Positions 7,440-15,480 of a stretch of DNA of 17,476 nt are shown here, piece after piece; within the stretch, counting starts at the first letter, position 1; every line of letters starts with the position of its first letter. A program made the translations under genes and the position numbers. The notes below the pieces were generated by a model, which saw only the letters and a program-made list of their open reading frames with translations, searched no databases and was not told where the DNA came from. Origin of the DNA: Legionellaceae bacterium (lineage in GTDB: Bacteria > Pseudomonadota > Gammaproteobacteria > Legionellales > Legionellaceae); the NCBI GenBank assembly GCA_023266075.1, contig JAHFRX010000010.1, positions 779-18,254 on the forward strand. Reading direction: 5' to 3'.

Positions 7440-10307
7440 TCAATGATTTATTGGTCGGCTTTCGCTTGAAGAGGTTTCTCCTGGCGTTTTAGTAGGTACT
7501 TGGCTAAAAAAACGATTTCTAGCACTACCGATGAAGTTCCTCACATCCCCAGTAGAAACATGAGTTAAAACATAGCTAGCAAGAGTAAGTGATGTGTTTG
7601 ATGGATCTGCGTAGAGCGCATAAGCCACACCTAAAATACCGGCTGTAGTGGCTGCAGTAGTTGCATAGCCAGTTACATCTTGAGCGTTAAAACCAAACAC
7701 TTGTCGTGGCGCTTGATTTTCCGGTTGAGCCGAGGCGACAGGAACTTCTGACGCTGGATCTGAAGCTATTGGCTCCTCTACGCGTTGCGGAACAAGAGGT
7801 TGTTGCGTTTCTCTGTTAGAAACGATGAGGGGCAGTGCAGAGGCACGATAAGCTATGGATGGTACAACAGCATAAGGTAGCTGCAATCTATCTTCATCGG
7901 GATGCGCTGTTGATTTTACAGCGGCACCCCATAATATTCCAACTGTACTCAAAGCCACTTGTCCTAAAACACTGACAATACTATCCGGATGTGGCTGTCT
8001 TACTTGGCGTACAACAATGTTCTGAGGGTTGTTTTGAGGTTGAGGAGGAGGCAGCGGCATGCCTGCTTCAAGAAGTGCATATTCGGCCTCATTGAGTGTA
8101 CGACGAGGTCTCGTTAGGACAGCAGACGGAGGATTGGGAGTACCAGTTGCCTCTCTTGCCTTTTGTGGTGGCCGTTCTGGTCGTTGATAATGTCTACGAT
8201 GAGGGACAATAGCTTGAGGCGCAGCTGCGGCTGCGGTAGGTGCTTGTTGTGGATTGCTAACCCTATTCGTTGTTATATCATAAAATGGCACATATGGATG
8301 GGCGGCTACAGTTGCTGCCGCAACTCTTTCTTCTTCAGGCTGAGGTGGTTGAGGCGATCTCTCATCTTGAGGGGCGGCTACAGCGGCAGCGGGAATAAAC
8401 CAATCACGAAACGCGTTAAACATCCCACGGATCAAGCTTTCATTACTCTCTGCCGCAACTCTTTTTTCTTCAGGCTGTGGATTTTCAGCAACGATAGGTG
8501 GTGTTACTGTAATAGGAGATGATTTTTTCAAAAGTTCATCTTTGATTTTGATTGGATCAGCGTTATCAGCAAGGAGTAGTTTTAAATGAGCGATGTTCAA
8601 TTCATTGTGTGCACTCAGTTCTCGCATCGCGACTTCAAGTTTTGTAAGATACGCTGAGAGATGCTCTGATCCCAAAGGATGTTTTTGCTTAACACAGTTT
8701 AAGAAAAGCGGGTAAGCCTCTGCTTTCAATGCTTCGTCAGGCAAATTCATAAGGCTTAAAATGCTTGTAAATTTCTCAATCAAATGGACGGCAGTACCGC
8801 CTGTTAGCATAAAAGCATCAAATAAAGTTTGCTCAATATGATGCGTAGGTGAGAGCATTTGTAATGCTGCACTTAATTCGACCAGTTTTTGATTAAACAC
8901 AACAAGTTGATTGGCTGGATCGTTTTGAAATTCAATAAATCGTTTAAAGTTTTCTTGGCGATGGGCATTGCTTTTAGCGATGAGTTGATGTTTAAACAAG
9001 ATTTCAATGATACTGCGAGCATCATCTTTTTGATTGATCTTTTGAACACAATCAAGATTGATCCGATTAACACTCGGATCAGTTGTATTAAAAAGACCAA
9101 TTTCTTCTTGACGTAGGTAAACGTATAACTCTAAGAAATCACGATTGTTTTTGAAAGCCTCGACAAGCTCTTTCAGCTTCCTGTTTCCATCATCATGCGG
9201 ATACTCTTTAAAATAGAGGGTAAGGGCATCACAGACATAAAGGATAGCGTTCTCATCAGCACCCGACTCGGCATATAAACGAATCAAATCTAGTGTTCGT
9301 TGTGCATTAATATTGCCAAGTTCAGTGCCGTAACGATTTAACTGGCAAATCAGATTTGCAATGTCATTCTCTAATGTTGGAGAGAATGTGATTTGTGTTT
9401 TTTCTTGAGATATATTGGCCATTGTTACTTTTTTTGCGATATCTTTAAGTGTTTTTAAATTACGTTGAACACGTAAATCGCCTTGAAGCGTGGTGTTCTT
9501 TTTGATTGCATTATAAAAATCAGATACACCCTCGGATGTGAGGAAGTGCTTTATCATAGACGGATAAAATACACGCATCAGAAGCCTGGAGTACCACGGT
9601 AAGTGGTGAGCTGCAAGTGTCAAACGAATCTTTCGGTTAGGTTCCTCGGTGTTCTTCTTTTCCAATAGATCGCGTAATGCACCCGGTAACATAAACTTTA
9701 CAAAAAAATGATCGTTAAAATATTCTTCGAGATCAGCCACGGCTGTATTGATCGTTGGTATATTGTACAATGATTCCAATTCATTGAGGTTATTCTCAAT
9801 GCCTTTGCCGACTTCTGTTTCAGGAATACCCTTAGGATCAAACAACCAACGCGCAGACGCTGTATTTCCAGAGGTAAAATAACCACCTAGGACAGATGGA
9901 AAAAAGATTTTATGATAAAATCGAGTTCCCTGATATAAAGCAACGGTAACATCAAGAGGTGAGAGGTCTTTACGCTTCATCAGCTCTTTAAATGCCGTTG
10001 GGAAAAAAAATTTTTGAAATGGGCTCGATGCATTATAAAATCTCGTAATGCGCTCAACTCTGACTTCAATTTGTTCATACGCATCATGCGTGAGTTTAAA
10101 ACGAGCAAGCTCAGGGAACATAAGGCGATGCGTATACCATGTCCCTTTAGTGATCACATCTGAAATTTCATGATCACTTAGATCTTTTGTGATGGCTTGT
10201 TTGATTGCAGCTGGGAAGAAGAATCTACGAACGGGACCCAACGAAGCATACAGCCGTTTAACTTTTCCAATTTCAGCGCTCAGTAATTCAGTTGTCTCAG
10301 TAGTCAT
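7440..10307 (-). CDS. Large repeat protein of unknown function with 'FFFP' motif repeats and Pro/Gln/Ala-rich C-terminus (candidate secreted effector)
   Basis: I do not recognise this 955-residue protein. Residues 15-260 contain three units of about 70 residues, each with two aromatic-Pro motifs: RRFFFPAA (27), HRLMFPEL (60), QKFFFPTA (98), HKIFFPSV (132), VKFMLPGA (203) and MRVFYPSM (244). Inside the units a pattern like 'DLS..DV...GT.xYh+..FP' recurs. Residues 280-600 look like a long helical region without obvious cofactor motifs. Residues 600-870 are low complexity, rich in Pro, Gln, Ala and Glu, and include a duplicated PEEKRVAA/PEEERVAA motif. Two hydrophobic stretches (about 777-797 and 878-899) might insert in membrane. 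There is no signal peptide. The C-terminal tail (PGETSSSESRPINH) is Ser/Glu-rich, as in many Dot/Icm substrates, which is only suggestive. A strong promoter lies just upstream; the ribosome site is weak (GAG). The ORF is clearly coding given its length and repeats. Confidence 0.85.
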   Translation of the reverse strand: MTTETTELLSAEIGKVKRLYASLGPVRRFFFPAAIKQAITKDLSDHEISDVITKGTWYTHRLMFPELARFKLTHDAYEQIEVRVERITRFYNASSPFQKFFFPTAFKELMKRKDLSPLDVTVALYQGTRFYHKIFFPSVLGGYFTSGNTASARWLFDPKGIPETEVGKGIENNLNELESLYNIPTINTAVADLEEYFNDHFFVKFMLPGALRDLLEKKNTEEPNRKIRLTLAAHHLPWYSRLLMRVFYPSMIKHFLTSEGVSDFYNAIKKNTTLQGDLRVQRNLKTLKDIAKKVTMANISQEKTQITFSPTLENDIANLICQLNRYGTELGNINAQRTLDLIRLYAESGADENAILYVCDALTLYFKEYPHDDGNRKLKELVEAFKNNRDFLELYVYLRQEEIGLFNTTDPSVNRINLDCVQKINQKDDARSIIEILFKHQLIAKSNAHRQENFKRFIEFQNDPANQLVVFNQKLVELSAALQMLSPTHHIEQTLFDAFMLTGGTAVHLIEKFTSILSLMNLPDEALKAEAYPLFLNCVKQKHPLGSEHLSAYLTKLEVAMRELSAHNELNIAHLKLLLADNADPIKIKDELLKKSSPITVTPPIVAENPQPEEKRVAAESNESLIRGMFNAFRDWFIPAAAVAAPQDERSPQPPQPEEERVAAATVAAHPYVPFYDITTNRVSNPQQAPTAAAAAPQAIVPHRRHYQRPERPPQKAREATGTPNPPSAVLTRPRRTLNEAEYALLEAGMPLPPPQPQNNPQNIVVRQVRQPHPDSIVSVLGQVALSTVGILWGAAVKSTAHPDEDRLQLPYAVVPSIAYRASALPLIVSNRETQQPLVPQRVEEPIASDPASEVPVASAQPENQAPRQVFGFNAQDVTGYATTAATTAGILGVAYALYADPSNTSLTLASYVLTHVSTGDVRNFIGSARNRFFSQVPTKTPGETSSSESRPINH
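8316..8342. repeat. 27-bp direct repeat, copy 1, in the Pro-rich coding segment
   Basis: This 27-nt segment matches 8451-8477 at 26 of 27 positions, in the same orientation and 135 nt (45 codons) apart. On the minus strand it encodes the PEEERVAA version of a motif in the low-complexity tail of the 955-residue protein. Confidence 0.85.
8451..8477. repeat. 27-bp direct repeat, copy 2, in the Pro-rich coding segment
   Basis: This is the second copy of the repeat at 8316-8342, with one mismatch, encoding the PEEKRVAA version. The spacing is a multiple of three, so the frame is kept, which fits slippage or duplication in a fast-evolving linker. Confidence 0.85.
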
Positions 10308-10342
10308 CTTTTACTCAGTACATCAAGTATGTTCTACTGTGT

Positions 10343-10371
10343 ATTGTACAAAAAATATTACATATTGTCAA
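10343..10371 (-). promoter_or_regulatory. Sigma-70-like promoter for the 955-residue repeat protein
   Basis: On the minus strand a perfect TTGACA (plus positions 10366-10371) is followed after 17 nt by TACAAT (10343-10348), a 5/6 match to TATAAT. The predicted start of transcription near 10335 gives a leader of about 28 nt. This is among the best promoter matches in the window and suggests constitutive or strong expression. Confidence 0.65.
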
Positions 10372-10420
10372 TGTAAATAACACTTTCCACCATTTTTTAT
10401 CTTACTGATTATCCATGTGT

Positions 10421-12031
10421 TTACATGTTCACATAATGAGGTCCACCGCCTCCTTCTGGGGCGGTCCAGACAATATTTTGAGTGGGGTCTTTGATATCGC
10501 ATGTTTTACAATGAATGCAATTTTGCGCATTAATCTGTAACCGTGGTGAAATACTTTCATCAACAATTTCATAAACACCGGCAGGGCAGTAACGAACCTC
10601 CGGAGAAGCGTATTCACGATAATTTATTTCAATTGATATATTTTTGTTAATTAATTTCAAATGAGGTGGTTGGTTTTCTTCATGAAACGTGCTTGTTAAG
10701 TAAACGGAGGACAGTTTATCAAAAGTAAGTACACCATCGGGTTTGGGGTAATCGATTTTTTGAGTATCCGTCGCTGTTTTTAGTGTAGTATGGTCAGCAT
10801 GATTTTTTAAAGTCCAAGGCGTCCACCCGAAGGTAATATAAGTTTCAAAAGCAGCATTCAGTAAGCCAAACCATAGACCCTTTTGAAACCCGGGTCTAAT
10901 ATTGCGTACCGCATATAATTCTTTTGCTGCCCATGTTTTTTTGAAGGTCGGTGTGTATTGAAATGCTTCTGTGGAAGATGTTGTTAGTGCATGAAAGCAA
11001 GCCTCAGCGGCTAAAATTCCGGATTTGATTGCCATATGTATGCCTTTGATTTGAGGCACATTTAAAAAGCCAGCGGCATCACCCAGAAGCATACCGCCTT
11101 CGAAGGTCAGTTTGGGTAAGGACTGCCAGCCGCCTTCAATGAGTGCACGTGCACCATAAGCAATTCGCTCGCCATGATGAAGTTGGTCTTTGATAAATGG
11201 ATGTGTTTTAAAACGTTGCATTTCCTCAAAAGGGCTTAACCAAGGATTTTGATAATCTAGGCCCACCGCAAGACCTATGGCAACGCGCTGTTCTGATAGA
11301 TGATATATAAATGAACCACCATAAGTTGCATGATCCAGTGGCCAACCGATGGTGTGAATCACGCGTCCTAAAGCGTGTTTTTCTTCTGAAACGCGCCAAA
11401 TTTCTTTAATACCGAGTGCATAAGTTTGTGGTGATTGGGACTGGCGCAACTGATAATGTTTGATAAGCGTTTCAGAAAGTTCTCCACGACAGCCTTCGGC
11501 AAATAATGTTTGCTGAGCATGCAGATGTAAGCCGGGTTGATAGCGTGTTGTTTTTTCACCTTGCTTATCAACTCCTAAGTCACCGACAGAAACGCCGATG
11601 ACTTGATTCTTGGCGTTATATAAAACTTTTGTTGCTGCAAAGCCTGTGTAAATTTCACAACCCAGTTGTGCTGCTTGCTCTGCTAAAAAAATACCAAGTT
11701 CACCTAATGAAATAATTGCGTGATCAGGGTGATTTCGCATAGGCTTTGGCGTTGGAAGTCGAAAAGCGCGTGACGCAGAGAGATAATAAAATTGATCTTC
11801 TGTGACTTTTGTATGCAGTGGTGCAAGTTGCCAAGTCTCAGGTAGCAGTTCTTTTAAACTTCTTGGATTTAAAACGGCACCTGAAATTAAATGTGCGCCA
11901 ACTTGAGCACCCTTTTCTAAAATGCATATTTTCAAATCTTTGGTTTGTTGTAAAAGACGAATAGCTGCAGAAAGACCCGCAGGTCCGGCCCCAATGATGA
12001 TGACATCATATTCCATTATTTCATGTTCCAT
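10421..12031 (-). CDS. Electron transfer flavoprotein:ubiquinone oxidoreductase (ETF-QO)
   Basis: ETF-QO is a membrane-associated FAD and 4Fe-4S enzyme that passes electrons from reduced ETF (for example from acyl-CoA dehydrogenases) to ubiquinone. The 536-residue product begins with an FAD-binding Rossmann motif GAGPAG (14-19), followed by ISGAVL (49-54) and the family block GGMLLGDAAGFLNVPQIKG, which closes the FAD site and holds the quinone region. The C-terminal ferredoxin-like part has all four cluster cysteines (482, 505, 508, 511) in YCPAGVYE and NCIHCKTCDIKDP, and ends with the conserved WTAPEGGGGPHYVNM. Length and order are normal for bacterial members. The start ATG at 12031 has AAGGA about 6 nt upstream. 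etfA and etfB are not nearby. The gene stands alone with its own promoter. Confidence 0.97.
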   Translation of the reverse strand: MEHEIMEYDVIIIGAGPAGLSAAIRLLQQTKDLKICILEKGAQVGAHLISGAVLNPRSLKELLPETWQLAPLHTKVTEDQFYYLSASRAFRLPTPKPMRNHPDHAIISLGELGIFLAEQAAQLGCEIYTGFAATKVLYNAKNQVIGVSVGDLGVDKQGEKTTRYQPGLHLHAQQTLFAEGCRGELSETLIKHYQLRQSQSPQTYALGIKEIWRVSEEKHALGRVIHTIGWPLDHATYGGSFIYHLSEQRVAIGLAVGLDYQNPWLSPFEEMQRFKTHPFIKDQLHHGERIAYGARALIEGGWQSLPKLTFEGGMLLGDAAGFLNVPQIKGIHMAIKSGILAAEACFHALTTSSTEAFQYTPTFKKTWAAKELYAVRNIRPGFQKGLWFGLLNAAFETYITFGWTPWTLKNHADHTTLKTATDTQKIDYPKPDGVLTFDKLSSVYLTSTFHEENQPPHLKLINKNISIEINYREYASPEVRYCPAGVYEIVDESISPRLQINAQNCIHCKTCDIKDPTQNIVWTAPEGGGGPHYVNM

Positions 12032-12059
12032 AGCTATCCTTATTTAGCGTCCATTGAGA

Positions 12060-12088
12060 TATATAGGGTGTCACGATCAAAATGTCAA
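12060..12088 (-). promoter_or_regulatory. Sigma-70-like promoter for the ETF-QO gene
   Basis: On the minus strand a perfect TTGACA (plus positions 12083-12088) is followed after 17 nt by TATATA (12060-12065), a 4/6 match to the -10 box. Transcription would start near 12053, about 22 nt before the ATG at 12031. It faces away from the promoter of the 933-residue gene in the same 214-bp gap. Confidence 0.6.
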
Positions 12089-12182
12089 CGGTGTGATAGA
12101 GTTCTTCTTTTGTAGGCACTCAATAACAGTGTATAAAATACCAATGTACAATCATTAATCCACTCATTTTGGAAAAAAAATA

Positions 12183-12211
12183 TTCAAATTCATTTGCTTA
12201 TGTTTTATAAT
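12183..12211 (+). promoter_or_regulatory. Sigma-70-like promoter for the 933-residue solenoid protein
   Basis: A perfect TATAAT (12206-12211) is preceded at 17 nt by TTCAAA (12183-12188), a 4/6 match to the -35 box. The start of transcription would be near 12218, giving a leader of about 28 nt with GGGA at 12235-12238 as ribosome site, 7 nt before the ATG at 12246. Confidence 0.55.
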
Positions 12212-12245
12212 CGCTCGAAATTTACCTTAATTTTGGGAAATCATC

Positions 12246-15047
12246 ATGCCAACCGATTTTAATGCTGTACCTGATCCACGTGAAAGCAGGCCTGTGCTAG
12301 TCCCGCCACCAGAAGGCTCAGTAGCGCCAGAACTAGTGCAGCAATTTATAGGGGAAAATCACATCCCCAGTTGGAATGATAGGCATTGTATTTATGAATT
12401 AAGCCGTATTTCAGCGGACAAATGGGCTGTGATTTCAACCTTTTTGAGTACGACATGTCGAAATAATATAGATAGCGGCAAGATCCGTACGCTGTCTCAC
12501 ATGTCCTTCGACCTGCTGACTTTAGTGATTGATTTTGCCACGCAGCGTAATATAACAGATGGTGAGGTATTATTTGCTCTATCTAACGTGAGCGTTGAGG
12601 AATTCCATCTTTTTATCCAGTTAGTTGAAGCCCATAACGTGTTGCAAAAGCCTGAAATTTTGCTGGCTTTAGTAGCAATGCCGCTGCAATATCGAGAAAA
12701 TTTCATCCATTTTTGTAAGACAAAGCAATACGATATTAATGGCTTAAAAGGTGGATTGATTTTTAAACAGCATACACCTGAATCTTGGTTGGAAATAGAT
12801 AATTTCATAAAACAGGTCAAAGTTAGTGATTACGTATTAAATACATTGTCGGAAATGTCGGCCGCAGCGTGCTTGGATTATATGAGATTTATTTCTACGA
12901 ATGCAGTGAATGATTGGGATGACAAAAATGTATTAGTAGATATAGCACAATCATTAAGACAACCACTCTGGGATTTTGTTTGTAGATATCATTTACCTAT
13001 TTATGCATTTAGAGAAATGTCTGAAGATAGCTGGCCTAGAATGCTTGACTTTATTGAGCAACATGTACAGCCTGGTAACACAGAATTATCAAAATTTACC
13101 GTTGATACATTGAGTAAAATGTCGGATGAAGACTGGCCTGAATTTAACCGTTTTCTGGATACTCACCAAATTCATGACTTTGAGTTGATAGCTACATATG
13201 CAAAAATGTCTTCGCTTCAACGTAACTATTTGTTCGATTTTATTCAGAAATATCAACTCAAAAGCTTTGAAATTTCAGATTTTAGGGAAATTCAGATTGA
13301 ACATTGGCCCAATTTTATAGCCTTGATTGAAGAAAATCAGCTAACAAATGTAAACCAACTTTCTGCTATAGCACATAGAACACCAGAGGAGTGGACGGCA
13401 TGCGCTGATCTTATTGTTAAACACAACATCTCCGATTTTTATAACTTAAGAGAACTTGGAAGTATTTCATCCCGACACTTTCATTTTTTGTGCGCTTTTG
13501 TCGATGAATATCATATTGATGATGAACATGTGATTTACGGCTTAGCTCGAATTCCATCTGTGCGTCAGTGGATAAGCATTTGTACTTTAGCACGACCATT
13601 GTTTGCCCCACCGTTGCCAGCGGAAGAGCGAGGATGTGTAATGCATGCACTGTATGAAATAACCAAACAAGAGTATCGATTTGATAGGATCATGCCAACT
13701 TATGATGACAATGAACGTTTGGCACGTATCGCCGTGGTTCAAGATAGAATTGAACGTCGTTTGATGCCACAAGATCCCAGCGAATATTACGAGCAAATGC
13801 GCCAAATATTAAGAGCACCGAGCAATCAACTAGGCAATATGCATCAGGCAGCAGCGGCCAATGCTATCGGAATCAATGTGCATGCTGAGGGTAGAGAGGA
13901 TGATACGAGACATGCGCTACAACAGTTAATGGCTTTGCCTTACGACACAATTCAAATTGATACCGATTATGCTGCGTTGATAGCTTATTTAAATGACTTT
14001 CCAGATGCTTTTATCAAAATGTCTGCTCAATTTGTTTTAGGATTGGCATCATCACAAGCGGATGGATTTGCACCGCTATCTGCAGACACGGTAATAACCA
14101 GTTATGGCCTAAATATTACAGGTAAAGAATTTTTGGCGCGTTGTTGGCACTATATCCAGTATGGCGAGTTTATGGGGGTTACTGATGCAGAAATTTCGGC
14201 CAAAGATAGGGAAAATGCTAGAGTTGGTTTAATCCGAAACTTAGCTGATGCTTATGAAGATGACGCCGTCGTTTGTAACCCAGGAAAATTACAACACATT
14301 GTCGTTGGTGTATTACAAGGCAGGCTTGAAAATGTTCACATTGACCGAGAAATTTCAATTGATGTGCAAGATACCGCTGTGAATGCTTCTTTAGTGAGAA
14401 ATACTGTAGCCTCATCACTTCGTTATTTTCTACTACAATATAAAGCAACAGTTGAGTCTCAAGCCGAATTGAAATCACATGTCGATGAGTGGTTACAAGC
14501 AGAGCGGGGTTTAAGTGGAGACGCATACCAACAATATCGTGAGGATTTTCAGAACGAACTTGATGAATATTTAAGACTCTCAGATCTACCCGAAGAAACA
14601 GTCATAGACGTTGATATCAGCACTCAATCTTTAAAAAGTAATTATACCAATTTGTTAAGCACTTTAGCTCGAAATGTTTCTAATTCTCAAAAAGCACAGG
14701 TACTAGGTTCATTAGAAACATTTGTTAACAGCCAGGATGAGGATTGGATGATTGATTCAGCTCACCAAATCAAGTTGTTGACCCTTATTAAGTCCATATG
14801 CAGTACTCATCGTAATAATTGGGCACCCGGACATTTTGCTCCGCCTGCAAGCCCTGATGAGGCGTTTTTGACGCTCATAGGTAATATGACAGAAGTGTAT
14901 GGCATGCGTACAGAGGTAGTGAATGCTTTAGACACGGTTGTATTGCCCTCAGCACAGTTAAACCGAGCTATTTCGACAGTAGACTTTAATGCACTTCTTG
15001 ACGGTATGCCTGTTGCAGAGCTCTCTTACAATTGTTCTCTCAATTGA
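12246..15047 (+). CDS. Large alpha-solenoid repeat protein of unknown function (candidate secreted effector)
   Basis: I do not recognise this 933-residue protein. After a Pro-rich N-terminus (1-25), residues 48-450 form about 14 tandem helical repeats of some 29 residues. Their consensus is roughly 'L..LS.MS.E.W..F..FI..H.I.D.E.'. Clear units begin at ELSRISADKW (51), TLSHMSFDLL (82), ALSNVSVEEF (111), TLSEMSAAAC (200), REMSEDSWPRM (256), TLSKMSDEDWPEF (288) and AIAHRTPEEW (374). Such repeats would build a curved protein-binding solenoid. Residues 530-700 form a separate region with NVHAEGREDDTRHALQQL and CNPGKLQHIVVGVLQGRLENV, followed by helical, acidic sequence to the end. There is no signal peptide or membrane helix. 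A good promoter and ribosome site precede it. Its stop codon falls inside a degenerate copy of the mfd 3' end, so the present C-terminus may not be the ancestral one. Confidence 0.88.
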   Translation: MPTDFNAVPDPRESRPVLVPPPEGSVAPELVQQFIGENHIPSWNDRHCIYELSRISADKWAVISTFLSTTCRNNIDSGKIRTLSHMSFDLLTLVIDFATQRNITDGEVLFALSNVSVEEFHLFIQLVEAHNVLQKPEILLALVAMPLQYRENFIHFCKTKQYDINGLKGGLIFKQHTPESWLEIDNFIKQVKVSDYVLNTLSEMSAAACLDYMRFISTNAVNDWDDKNVLVDIAQSLRQPLWDFVCRYHLPIYAFREMSEDSWPRMLDFIEQHVQPGNTELSKFTVDTLSKMSDEDWPEFNRFLDTHQIHDFELIATYAKMSSLQRNYLFDFIQKYQLKSFEISDFREIQIEHWPNFIALIEENQLTNVNQLSAIAHRTPEEWTACADLIVKHNISDFYNLRELGSISSRHFHFLCAFVDEYHIDDEHVIYGLARIPSVRQWISICTLARPLFAPPLPAEERGCVMHALYEITKQEYRFDRIMPTYDDNERLARIAVVQDRIERRLMPQDPSEYYEQMRQILRAPSNQLGNMHQAAAANAIGINVHAEGREDDTRHALQQLMALPYDTIQIDTDYAALIAYLNDFPDAFIKMSAQFVLGLASSQADGFAPLSADTVITSYGLNITGKEFLARCWHYIQYGEFMGVTDAEISAKDRENARVGLIRNLADAYEDDAVVCNPGKLQHIVVGVLQGRLENVHIDREISIDVQDTAVNASLVRNTVASSLRYFLLQYKATVESQAELKSHVDEWLQAERGLSGDAYQQYREDFQNELDEYLRLSDLPEETVIDVDISTQSLKSNYTNLLSTLARNVSNSQKAQVLGSLETFVNSQDEDWMIDSAHQIKLLTLIKSICSTHRNNWAPGHFAPPASPDEAFLTLIGNMTEVYGMRTEVVNALDTVVLPSAQLNRAISTVDFNALLDGMPVAELSYNCSLN

Positions 15048-15124
15048 AGCAATAAATCCTTGATAGCGTCACGTCTAAACGCTTCTGGAATGGCGTACTA
15101 GCTGATTTTACGCTTTTCCGGATG
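15026..15124 (-). pseudogene. Degenerate duplicate of the mfd 3' terminus
   Basis: Read on the minus strand, this 99-bp segment gives HPEKRKIS, a stop, then YAIPEAFRRD, AIKDLLLQL, REQL and a stop. The real Mfd ends NPEKRI, DAIKDLLLQL, GDL. The AIKDLLLQL codons are identical in DNA between the two (27 bp), the PEKR part matches with synonymous changes, and an insertion of about a dozen codons with a stop lies between. It overlaps the last 22 bp of the convergent 933-residue gene and abuts the stop of the small gene at 15126. Confidence 0.65.
15041..15067. repeat. 27-bp direct repeat from the mfd terminus, left copy
   Basis: This segment is identical to 15594-15620, in the same orientation. 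It contains the stop codon of the 933-residue gene. With the right copy it brackets 526 bp that hold one small gene, like left and right ends of an integrated segment. Confidence 0.9.
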
Positions 15125-15125
15125 T

Positions 15126-15446
15126 TTATTTCATGAATTCTTGTCGAAAGACAGTCTCGCCATTAAACTCCAGTACATCAAGCATTTCTTCAGTTAATTT
15201 AATAGATCGTGCTGAGCGTGCTTTATTTTCATTCAAGTGTGCCTTGAAAAAAGCAATCATTAATCGCTCCTTAAACTTGGATCTAGGGATACTTTCAATA
15301 GCATCGTATTCATCAAATAGTATATCCTCAGGATTTATTTTATTGGATCTTGCTTTATTATTTCGGCTACTGGAGCTTGGAGGAGAATAATTTGTTTCTC
15401 GATAAGGGCTTGGTGAAAACATAGAATAATTGACGGGTGATGACAT
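15126..15446 (-). CDS. Small Ser-rich protein of unknown function
   Basis: I do not recognise this 106-residue protein. The N-terminal 35 residues are rich in Ser, Pro, Tyr and Asn (MSSPVNYSMFSPSPYRETNY and a run of four Ser) and look disordered. The rest is charged and probably helical (PRSKFKERLMIAFFKAHL; LTEEMLDVLEF). There is no signal peptide or long membrane helix. The ATG at 15446 is preferred over the in-frame ATG at 15482: it has AGAGG 6-7 nt upstream, and the predicted promoter would start transcription between the two. The gene lies between the two copies of the mfd-derived 27-bp repeat, so it may be the cargo of an insertion. A small secreted protein is possible but unproven. Confidence 0.65.
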   Translation of the reverse strand: MSSPVNYSMFSPSPYRETNYSPPSSSSRNNKARSNKINPEDILFDEYDAIESIPRSKFKERLMIAFFKAHLNENKARSARSIKLTEEMLDVLEFNGETVFRQEFMK

Positions 15447-15480
15447 AACGAACCTCTTGCGATGTGATATATAAAGGGGC

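Noticed and set aside
8163..8522. Plus-strand open frame of 119 codons inside the 955-residue gene
   Set aside because: It is antisense to the low-complexity Pro/Ala-rich coding region, has no family features, and follows from the biased codons on the other strand.
10414..10427. Short palindrome CATGT-gttt-ACATG at the ETF-QO stop as a terminator
   Set aside because: The stem is only 5 bp, AT-balanced and not followed by a T run on the minus strand.
12130..12152. Second promoter upstream of the solenoid gene using TACAAT at 12147-12152
   Set aside because: No acceptable -35 box lies at 16-18 nt, and the TATAAT at 12206 is better placed.
14218..14526. Minus-strand open frame of 102 codons inside the solenoid gene
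   Set aside because: It has no recognisable motifs or ribosome site, and the plus-strand protein is continuous across it.
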